Assembly (NCBI GenBank): GCA_973895155.1
Contig: OZ316899.1
Coordinates: 15,128,001 to 15,192,000, forward strand
Direction: 5' to 3'
DNA length: 64,000 nucleotides
Source: Marsupella aquatica
Taxonomy: Eukaryota > Marchantiophyta
The position numbers and the translations under genes were made by a program. Of the stretch, positions 54,835 through 62,626 are shown piece by piece; the stretch's first letter is position 1, and each line of letters opens with the position of its first letter. The notes below the pieces were generated by a model. The model was not told where the DNA came from. It saw nothing but the letters and a program-made list of their open reading frames with translations, and searched no databases.

Positions 54835-55767
54835 TGCACATGTGGAAACAGACAAACTTCTTAGGACTGTGACTGCAATCCACAATCTCAGGACACTACT
54901 GAAGTTTGTTAAGAAGGTGTTGGAAGAATCCTTGTCTAGGCCACAATGCAACTTTGCACACTAAAACTATTTGGAAATTTATTCTTCAGTATCACTCCTG
55001 TGACTGTAGAAATGAACAAAATTTTTGTAGCCCATCATAGCTGCATCCTTTAATATGCAACTGCATCCTTTAATATGTCTTCCTTGAATCACACCCCTTT
55101 GAAATGTACTCAACAGTGTTTGTTAGAGGCATAGGAAGAAGACGACATTTCATTTTTATTACCATGTTTTCAATAGACATTCCAAGGTAACTATGCTTTA
55201 GAAACTGTTGATGGGAGCACACCCTGCATCCAAGGTATGTGAGAAATTGTGCTGGTCTGAGGGAGACGATGCCCCTCGCTCTTCTAGGTATGTAGATGCT
55301 CTAAAAACATGGGGATCTGGCACTCCTACGACTGACTTACAGATTGAATCCCCTCGGTCCCTATCCTGCATATTGATGGATTGAATACAAAGCTGAACAG
55401 TAGCATACAAATTTCTTTCTGCAATCAGCTTCTCAATTTGTGTTGGGGCCTACAACCCACAAATGAAGTGATTATGTATATGTCAAATCATATTCTGATA
55501 GAGACACTCTAGCGGTCTCAAAAAACAAATCCAAGATCCCAAGATGAGAAACCAAAGAGGGGCGTCTCGTTTGGCATGGATCAGCCCCAGCAGAAGCCAC
55601 TTTGTTGCAGTCATTTCAAGAGAAATGGAATTTCTGCTATGACGTAGATTTGAACCCACAACATTCAGATTCTAAACCTGCTATCAGGGCAAAACTTATA
55701 TTCGATCTTACTAATTATTCCCAAAGGCCATGAAAACTGTGCAGTTTGCATGGACAAAGATTAACCA
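54835..55767. other. No recognisable gene
   Basis: A minus-strand frame at 55410-55198 (70 codons) resembles nothing I know. A duplicated phrase (GCATCCTTTAATATG) lies at 55048-55078. Nothing else stands out. Confidence 0.4.
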
Positions 55768-56244
55768 GTGACCCAGACTAAATGCAAGAAAGCAAGTCAA
55801 CGCAAGCACAATGGATTTTGTCACTCTGACTGCTCATACTTAAAGAGAGAGTTGAATACCTACTCTAGCCAATTGGTTGACACAAGAAGGAATATATTTT
55901 CCTGCCAATTTGTAGCAAATATCGTTGGTAAAATGATTGCAGTTCCTGACAATGAGATGATAAGTGTCACCATTGTAATTGTCCGCACAGGTTTGAATAA
56001 AGGTTCAACATGCTTGAGAGGTCATGTCGGTAGTACCAAATTTAATTCTACTTCTAAAAGTAAATCCAAGACAATTCTTTGGCTCCACCTTGAAAACTCC
56101 ACTGGAGGATTGATGAGATTACCTATCTCTGACATTATGATTGGAGGTGTTTCATGCCAAGAGACCCTTGTTGACATTTTTATGTTTATGTTGACTTGCG
56201 CGCTGTTGTGTAACTATCTCAGTCTCTACTTTGAATTAAATTGA
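55768..56244 (+). CDS. Hypothetical reading frame upstream of the Plavaka-like gene
   Basis: An open stretch of about 158 codons; codon 1 is not an ATG. The N-terminal part is basic and Cys-containing (C-H-S-D-C-S-Y). The middle reads V-G-K-M-I-A-V-P-D-N-E-M-I-S-V-T and I-L-W-L-H-L-E-N-S-T-G-G. The end is hydrophobic (F-M-F-M-L-T-C-A-L-L) and may be intron. It is not recognised. It sits on the same strand, about 160 bp before the transposase start, so it may be another gene of the same transposon or the end of a neighbouring one. Confidence 0.3.
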   Translation: MTQTKCKKASQRKHNGFCHSDCSYLKRELNTYSSQLVDTRRNIFSCQFVANIVGKMIAVPDNEMISVTIVIVRTGLNKGSTCLRGHVGSTKFNSTSKSKSKTILWLHLENSTGGLMRLPISDIMIGGVSCQETLVDIFMFMLTCALLCNYLSLYFELN

Positions 56245-56401
56245 TAAATCCCACTAGTCTGTCATTAGGGAGCTGTAAACTATGTTGGATGTTTCAGTTT
56301 TAGTGTGTATTTGAGAATTAGTTGATTTGATTTCCCGATTGTTCTGTTGGCTCATTCACTGTGATCATGTGTCCAGTGTAGGGTTTTTAGTCACTGAAAC
56401 A

Positions 56402-56470
56402 ATGATGGTTTATGATTGTGACATTTGTGGGTGTATTGATTTTAGAAATCCTGGGGCCCTAGCTTCTCAT
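56402..56470 (+). pseudogene. Plavaka/KDZ-like transposase, first part (zinc finger)
   Basis: Two ATG codons at 56402 and 56405 open a frame with a zinc-finger start, Y-D-C-D-I-C-G then F-R-N-P-G-A-L-A-S-H, as found at the N-terminus of many Plavaka-type transposases. The frame is cut at 56470 by a TIR element and its copia passenger, and resumes in the same frame at 62627 behind the 8-bp duplication. Confidence 0.6.
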
Positions 56471-56596
56471 GGGCATCACCACCGAGACAGGAAACAGGAA
56501 AACAGGATTACTGGTACCAGCAAAAAGTTTCCTGTTACCAGGAAAATTTTACTATTACCAGTAAAAAACACGATCTAAAAATGTACCATTTAAAGT

Positions 56597-56760
56597 TGTT
56601 GTGTGACAATGGAGAGACTTGCAACTCGCTATTGTGTTCCATTATGGGTGTGACTTATATAGTCACCATAGGGTTACATGTTGGGGTTGGTGTTAACCCA
56701 TGTTACCCCTTCAGGATAGGGTTAGGGGTTAACCATGGTCTAGAGTAAATGGTTACAACA
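56597..56760 (-). repeat. 3' LTR of the copia element
   Basis: 164 bp, TGTTGTG...TTACAACA, identical base for base to 62219-62382 as read here. Short LTRs are usual for some copia groups. Confidence 0.97.
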
Positions 56761-56772
56761 CTTCCCCTTGGA
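56761..56772 (-). other. Polypurine tract of the copia element
   Basis: On the minus strand CCAAGGGGAAG abuts the 3' LTR, the position of the plus-strand primer. Confidence 0.7.
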
Positions 56773-57122
56773 GAGTTTAGGGGTATAAAATCACCACACT
56801 ACTAACCCTATGTTTATTTTTGGTGCTACCCCATTAAAACCTTCTGCTTTCTTCATAAGGAAAAAGGGTTCTAGCCACCATTAGTAGGATTTTCTTAAAT
56901 TTGCACTAAGGTGAGTCTACCTTATAATTTGTCCAAATGTAAAGTTTAATTTGGGTCCCCTATTACTAAAACTACTTCCCCTTAGTTTAAATGGGGTGTT
57001 TACGATAATAATTATTCTATCTTGTATTGGTATGAAAAATCGTATTCTGTCTATGTATACAGGAACGAAAGTTTTAGGTTGCATCGTCGTCGAGTCGGCT
57101 GTCGTCTGTCGGCTCGAGCTGC

Positions 57123-60100
57123 TCATTCAAACTGTGGAGTTTCTCTCGTTTGTGTGTCGACGGGCAGGCGCAATGTCGACAATCTTGTCATGCCGATCGC
57201 TGCTACGTGCTTTCGATGGAGGCTGGCGGGTAATGGCTTCGTGAATAGATCAGCACAGTTCTCCTGGGAGCTCTTCCAGTGCACATGGATGTGTTGCCCT
57301 ATCTGTTCATGGGTAAAGAAAAATTTTGGGTCGATATGCTTCGTGCGGTCTGTCTTCATATATCCTGCATTGATTTGGTCCACGCAAGCTTTGTTATCTT
57401 CATGGATAATCGTCGGTTTGGTGAGTAGTGGCTTACCAGTATTCTTGCGGATGTGGTTTATGATGTTTCGAAGCCATAGCGCTTCTCTTGTTGCTTCGTA
57501 AAGAGCTATTACTTCTGAATGATTGGACGATGTGGTAGTCAAGGTTTGTTTTGTACTGCGCCATGATATTGCTGTGTTGCCTTGCAAGAAGACATAACCA
57601 GTCTGAGATTTCGAGTCATGCGGATCGGATAGATATCCAGCGTCCGCGTATCCTTGCAGTTCATCCGGGTTATCATTGGCGAAATACAGGCCCATATCCA
57701 TGGAGCCTTGAAGATAACGAAATAGTCGTTTGATGCCGTTCCAGTGGCGAATAGTAGGTTGGGCGCTATGTCGTGCCAAGAGACTCACTGCAAATGAAAT
57801 GTCGGGACGGGTGTTGTTCGCCAGATAGAGGAGAGCTCCGATTGCAGATAAATAAGGCTTGTCTGCATCAAGAAGTGGTTCATTTTCTTGTCTCCTTCTA
57901 AACATATCTTTAGTGGTGTCCAGGGATCGCATCTCCATGGGAGTCGAGACTGAGTAAGCATTCTGCATGTTAAACTGTCGAAGAATTTTCTTTGTGTAAG
58001 TTGATTGACTAATAAACATACCTTGTGGCAGGTGGTCGAACTGTAGACCGAGGCAATACGTCGGTTCTCCCAGTTCTTTCATTTCGAAGATGCCCTTCAT
58101 TGTATTAATAGTCTGCTTTAATAGCTTGGGGGTGCCGAACAGATTGACGTCATCAACATATAGTGCTAATATCACGAACTCAGGTGCTAGGTGTTTTATA
58201 AAAATGCAAGGGGCGAGGTCGTCATTTATAAAGCCAAGAGTCTGCATCTTAGTTTTGAATGTCTGATACCAGATGCGTCCGCTCTGTTTCAGTCCGTTTA
58301 TTGATTTAAGGACTTGCACAGCAAATGCCTGCTGTCCAGTCCCATATTTACCTGGGTACTGGAGTGGTTCTTTGAGTGTGTTGCCACTGCTCAACACTAG
58401 GCCTTTAATGTCATCATCAGGGACAATCTGTCGAAGTCCCGACTTCATGTCCTGACTTAGGGTATGTATATTCTTCCCCTGGATGTGCTCTACCACTCTT
58501 TCGAGCAATTCCTTTGGAGCTTTCATATATATTTTGGAGTCTAAGACTCCATATAGGTACGCAGTTACCACGTCCATGAGTATGTTTTTGAGTTTATGCT
58601 TTCTTGAAAAAGATATTAAGTACCTAAAGGTAGTTACATCCATAACTGGCGAATAGGTTAAATCGTAATCCCTTCCAGGGATTTGGGTGTAGCCTTTCGC
58701 TACAAGCCTTGCTCGATATCTTATGACATCTCCTTGGGCATTGCGTTTTCTAACGAATATAAAACGACTATCTGTATAGTCATTCTTTGGTTGTACAACC
58801 TTAACTGGGCCGAATACTTGTCTTTTGATTAATGCGTCCATTTCTGTATTGATAGCCTCTCTCCACTGTGGCCAATCGGGCCTTTTCTGTGCTTCTTTGA
58901 TTGTATAGGGATCAGGTGTATCATTTGAGATGGATTGGGCTATATGATAAGCAAACTGCTCGTCTATTATTGTGTTTGATCGAGCATAAATGTGTCCTGT
59001 GTGTGTGTATTGAATAGACATTTCTTCATTATCTGGTGCCCTCTTTTTCTCTGGTTCGATACTGACCAGATTAAATGTGGTTTCAGTATTTACCGTTTGT
59101 GTACGTCTCTGGCGAGGGCGAGAATCAGTGGATCCTAGTGGGCGTCCTCTCTTCGCCTTAGGTAAGGTTTCCTTTGCTTGAGTTGGCAGCAGCTGAATCC
59201 GAGCTGGGGTATTGACTGCTTCAACATGTGATCTGGTCACATTTGCTGCGTCATTGAAAGCGTCAGGAATCTTTTCCAACATTTCGTGGAGATGTAATAA
59301 GCGCCTTACCTCCTCGTCTGCACTTTGAGTTCTTGGATCTTGATTGAGTAGATTTCTGCTATTCCAATTGAGCTGTACTGGTGTTATGTCGTGTGATGTA
59401 GTTGGCGCCTTAAGTAATGAGGGGAAAATTTCCTCATAGAAATGGCAGTCAGCGTGTCTTGCTTTAAATACATCAGCTGTGCTAGGTTCCAGATAGCGGA
59501 TAATAGACGAGGAGTCATGGCCAATATAAATACCTTCTCTCCTCTGTGGGCCAAGTTTGGATCGATGTGGCCCAAGGATGGGTACCATCACTTTACATCC
59601 GAATACTCTAATGTGTGAAAGGTCAGGGGGTAAACCGAATGCAAGGTGATGAGGGGTTTTAGTATTAAATGCTGACGGCCGATACTTAAGCAAAGTTGTT
59701 GCATGGAGGACAGCGTGTCCCCATGCTGAAGGTGGTAGTTTAGAGTTCAATAGAAGTGGCCTTGTTATCATTTGAATCCTTTTTATGACTGACTCTGCTA
59801 TGCCGTTCTGGAAATGGACGTAAGGAACTGAGTATTCAATGTCGATCCCCGCTGTCATACAGAAGTCGTCAAATGCTCTGGAGGTAAATTCCCCTGCCCC
59901 GTCCACTCGCAATTTCTTAATTGGACAATCTGGGAATTGTACTCGAAGTTTTAATAAGTTGGCTAAGATTCTGGCAAAGACCAGGTTACGAGTAGAAATT
60001 AATGAAACGTGGAGCCATTTAGTTGAAGAGTCTACAATGGCTAAAAAATATCTGAAAGGCCCACTTGGAGGGTGTATTGGCCCGCAGACATCAGCATTTA

Positions 60101-61763
60101 GACGTTCCAGGAATTTAGGGATAGTATAGATGGTCTTTTGTGTAGCTGGGCGTGTACTCAGCTTCCCCTGAGAACATGCAAGACATTGCTTATGATTTAT
60201 AGATGGACGCACTCCTTTAGGGATTCCTCGTGAGTCCTTGATGATGCGACGGTACATATTTATTCCCGGGTGCCCCAGTCGACAGTGCCAGAGGTATGTA
60301 AGATTATTTGATTCTGCTGTGGCATAGTTCGCTGTTATTGGGGCTGCATATAAACCCGGGGGTATTAGAGGTAGTATCTCTTTGATTTGAATTCCATCTG
60401 TGGTCATGGCTACTATTTGCAAAGTAGGTTTCTGCTGGATCATTGCTGTGCGGAGTTGATAATTATTAGCAACAACGTCTTTGAAGCTAATCAAATTTCG
60501 AGTAGCTTTTGGTGCAAAGATAGCTGCTTCGATGTTAATGACTGTTCCTTGGGGAAATTTGACAGTAGCCTTTCCTGTTCCTTCCTCAATCTTATTCGTA
60601 CCTGATATGGTTGTCATTATCCTGGCAGATGGAGTGATATCTTGGAAATAACTCCTATCTTTTAGGATAGTGTGGGATGTCCCACTATCAATGATACCTA
60701 AATTGGGATCGTTGGAGGAGGGATATGGTGGCTCTTCTGTCACCAGATGAGCTTCAGCGTTGGATTGGTCTATCGTATCATTTTCTTCTCGATAAGATGG
60801 TAGCTCCTCTTCCAATTCCATATAGTTGCCATCTGGATTTTGCTTTAACTTAGCTCTTGCTTCTGAGTGCCTCTTAGCCGCTTGGTCAGAAGCCCAGCAG
60901 TCTTTCTTTAGGTGGCCAATTTTTCCACATCTATAACACATTCGGTCTTCTCGTGTGTTGTCAGATGATTGGGCGTGACCTCTGCCGCGTCCTCTTCCTC
61001 TACCCCGGCCACGGCTTCTGCTGCCTCGACCTCTGGTATTTTCATACTGATTTCCCCTTCCACTATAATTTGAGTTGCGACCTCGTCCTCTATATCCACC
61101 TCTTTGTGTACCCCGGCCTCTTATATTTCGTTGTTGGTCTTCTGGGGCATTGTAATTAATTTCTGGTTTCTGTGGTATAGGTGCAGTGCCTGGTGGTCGT
61201 TTCCTTGCATTCTGTATAGAGACAATTTGTTGTTTCTCCTCTACTAGGAGATGTGCAATTAAGTTAGAATAAGTTGTGAATTGCATATTCCTGTATTGAG
61301 TTCCCAAGGCGATGTTGGCCTCTGGGAAAGTACTCAACGTTTTATCGATTTTGTCTAAGTCTGCAACTGGGTGGCCACACATCTCCAATTGAGATGTAAT
61401 ACGAAATAGAGAACTATTATAATTTGCTATAGAAGTATGATCCATGACACGTAGATTAAACCAATCCCTGCGGGCTTCTGGGAGCCAGACCTCTCGCATA
61501 TGGTCAAATCGAGCTTTTAATTTGTCCCATAATAGACGGGGATTAAGATCACTCATATATTGTGTCTTCAGTGATGGTGTCAAATGCTGTCTAAGTAGAA
61601 ATACAGCTTTGGCCTTCTGTTGCAATGTTAAATTGTCATCAGTAATTAATGTATCCTCTAGTTGTATTGATGCGAAGTAGGTCTCTACATCTATTGACCA
61701 GGTTAAGTAATTATTGCCATCTGCCAATAGGGCTGGAAAGTGTAATTTCTCCAGGGTGGCCAT
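57123..61763 (-). CDS. Copia Gag-Pol polyprotein (complete, 1546 aa)
   Basis: It starts at ATG 61763-61761. Gag: residues 1-300, with an RGRG-rich tract (214-262) and a CCHC knuckle C-Y-R-C-G-K-I-G-H-L-K-K-D-C (276-289). Protease: I-I-D-S-G-T-S-H-T (357-365). Integrase: H-C-R-L-G-H...C-L-A-C (493-530) and a D,D,E core at about Asp558, Asp621 and Glu657 (N-G-I-A-E-S). A basic linker (865-890) may be a nuclear signal. Reverse transcriptase: V-R-K-R-N-A-Q-G, Y-S-P-V-M-D, L-Y-V-D-D (Asp1204, Asp1205). RNase H: Y-A-D-A-G-Y (1372), S-E-V-I-A-L (1416), H-E-D-N-K-A, ending near 1510. All catalytic residues are present. The order integrase before RT is that of Ty1/copia, and the gag start is of the kind shared by plant and basidiomycete copia. 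Confidence 0.97.
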   Translation of the reverse strand: MATLEKLHFPALLADGNNYLTWSIDVETYFASIQLEDTLITDDNLTLQQKAKAVFLLRQHLTPSLKTQYMSDLNPRLLWDKLKARFDHMREVWLPEARRDWFNLRVMDHTSIANYNSSLFRITSQLEMCGHPVADLDKIDKTLSTFPEANIALGTQYRNMQFTTYSNLIAHLLVEEKQQIVSIQNARKRPPGTAPIPQKPEINYNAPEDQQRNIRGRGTQRGGYRGRGRNSNYSGRGNQYENTRGRGSRSRGRGRGRGRGRGHAQSSDNTREDRMCYRCGKIGHLKKDCWASDQAAKRHSEARAKLKQNPDGNYMELEEELPSYREENDTIDQSNAEAHLVTEEPPYPSSNDPNLGIIDSGTSHTILKDRSYFQDITPSARIMTTISGTNKIEEGTGKATVKFPQGTVINIEAAIFAPKATRNLISFKDVVANNYQLRTAMIQQKPTLQIVAMTTDGIQIKEILPLIPPGLYAAPITANYATAESNNLTYLWHCRLGHPGINMYRRIIKDSRGIPKGVRPSINHKQCLACSQGKLSTRPATQKTIYTIPKFLERLNADVCGPIHPPSGPFRYFLAIVDSSTKWLHVSLISTRNLVFARILANLLKLRVQFPDCPIKKLRVDGAGEFTSRAFDDFCMTAGIDIEYSVPYVHFQNGIAESVIKRIQMITRPLLLNSKLPPSAWGHAVLHATTLLKYRPSAFNTKTPHHLAFGLPPDLSHIRVFGCKVMVPILGPHRSKLGPQRREGIYIGHDSSSIIRYLEPSTADVFKARHADCHFYEEIFPSLLKAPTTSHDITPVQLNWNSRNLLNQDPRTQSADEEVRRLLHLHEMLEKIPDAFNDAANVTRSHVEAVNTPARIQLLPTQAKETLPKAKRGRPLGSTDSRPRQRRTQTVNTETTFNLVSIEPEKKRAPDNEEMSIQYTHTGHIYARSNTIIDEQFAYHIAQSISNDTPDPYTIKEAQKRPDWPQWREAINTEMDALIKRQVFGPVKVVQPKNDYTDSRFIFVRKRNAQGDVIRYRARLVAKGYTQIPGRDYDLTYSPVMDVTTFRYLISFSRKHKLKNILMDVVTAYLYGVLDSKIYMKAPKELLERVVEHIQGKNIHTLSQDMKSGLRQIVPDDDIKGLVLSSGNTLKEPLQYPGKYGTGQQAFAVQVLKSINGLKQSGRIWYQTFKTKMQTLGFINDDLAPCIFIKHLAPEFVILALYVDDVNLFGTPKLLKQTINTMKGIFEMKELGEPTYCLGLQFDHLPQGMFISQSTYTKKILRQFNMQNAYSVSTPMEMRSLDTTKDMFRRRQENEPLLDADKPYLSAIGALLYLANNTRPDISFAVSLLARHSAQPTIRHWNGIKRLFRYLQGSMDMGLYFANDNPDELQGYADAGYLSDPHDSKSQTGYVFLQGNTAISWRSTKQTLTTTSSNHSEVIALYEATREALWLRNIINHIRKNTGKPLLTKPTIIHEDNKACVDQINAGYMKTDRTKHIDPKFFFTHEQIGQHIHVHWKSSQENCADLFTKPLPASLHRKHVAAIGMTRLSTLRLPVDTQTRETPQFE

Positions 61764-62196
61764 AGTATCTCAAATCTGTAACAAATCACTGTCCGCGTTC
61801 TGATTAATATCAAATCTATGTCGTTCTCAATTACTTCAATCACTCGTGCCTTTTTATCCACGGGATTTTCCTTGGCGATAAAAGAAACTCAGGATTTCCG
61901 TGGCGGAACAATAAGATATAAAAAAAATTGAGTCGAATTTGAACGGGAAAACACTATTTCAAAGTGATTCATGCCTCTCCGATAGTGTCACTAATCAATT
62001 ATATACGGATTGTGTGTTTTCCGTAAGGATTCGTGGACTATTCAGAGGATCCGAAGTTTAAATTATGGTGTGATTTGAATCGGTGGCAGTTACTGATGTG
62101 GGGTGGGGCTAAAAACGCAACATTGGAAGTCAATTTCTTTGTCTGAAAGCCGTACTCCAATTATCCTACCTTAACTCCAAACTGGAAAAAAAATTT

Positions 62197-62218
62197 AGAT
62201 GCTATCGCGCTGATAACG
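62197..62218 (-). other. Probable primer binding site of the copia element
   Basis: On the minus strand the 5' LTR is followed by CGTTATCAGCGCGATAGC. It does not match the initiator tRNA-Met 3' end. A similar ACGTTATCAGC phrase follows many plant copia LTRs, as I recall. It can also be read as the anticodon arm of an Ile tRNA (CTGATAA loop), which would mean priming by a tRNA fragment as in Drosophila copia. Confidence 0.45.
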
Positions 62219-62382
62219 TGTTGTGTGACAATGGAGAGACTTGCAACTCGCTATTGTGTTCCATTATGGGTGTGACTTATATAGTCACCATAGGGTTACA
62301 TGTTGGGGTTGGTGTTAACCCATGTTACCCCTTCAGGATAGGGTTAGGGGTTAACCATGGTCTAGAGTAAATGGTTACAACA
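62219..62382 (-). repeat. 5' LTR of the copia element
   Basis: Identical to 56597-56760. It is the promoter-bearing copy for the minus-strand transcript. About 450 bp lie between it and the Gag-Pol ATG; no other gene is seen there. Confidence 0.97.
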
Positions 62383-62626
62383 AAAGTCTTATTTTTCAGA
62401 ATAATTAAAATCATAGGTTTTTTTTGCAAGCGCCAAGCGCTGCTATTGTTAGCTCCGGGCGCTAGCAATATGATGATGACAAACCAAAACAAACAAACAA
62501 AAAATTCTCCCAAAAAACATTTTCCAAAAAAAATCAAAAAAAATTACCACCCACTTTCCTGTTACCAGTAACTGTTTCTTGTTACTGTTTCCTGTTTCCT
62601 GTCGTTTGTAAATACCCCCTTCTCAT

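Larger units (their letters stand above)
56597..62382 (-). mobile_element. Intact, young Ty1/copia retrotransposon
   Basis: Length 5786 bp. Identical 164-bp LTRs lie at 56597-56760 and 62219-62382 (TGTTGT...ACAACA), flanked by the exact 5-bp duplication AAAGT (56592-56596 and 62383-62387). It encodes one uninterrupted 1546-codon polyprotein on the minus strand. It has a purine tract beside the left LTR and a primer-site-like sequence beside the right LTR. No damage is seen, so it may be capable of transposition. Confidence 0.97.
56471..62618. mobile_element. TIR DNA element, copy 4, carrying a copia insertion
   Basis: Exact 8-bp duplications CTTCTCAT (56463-56470 and 62619-62626) flank it. 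It starts GGGCATCACCACCGAGACAGG and ends GTTTGTAAATACCCC. Without the copia element it is about 360 bp, made of CAGGAAACAGG arms, a CTGGTACCAG core near 56512 and the AGCGCC..GGCGCTAGC palindromes near 62430-62468. Its insertion broke the transposase gene. Confidence 0.88.

Noticed and set aside
60953-61159. Plus-strand frame with many Cys and Phe
   Set aside because: It is antisense to the RGRG-rich tract of the intact copia gag.
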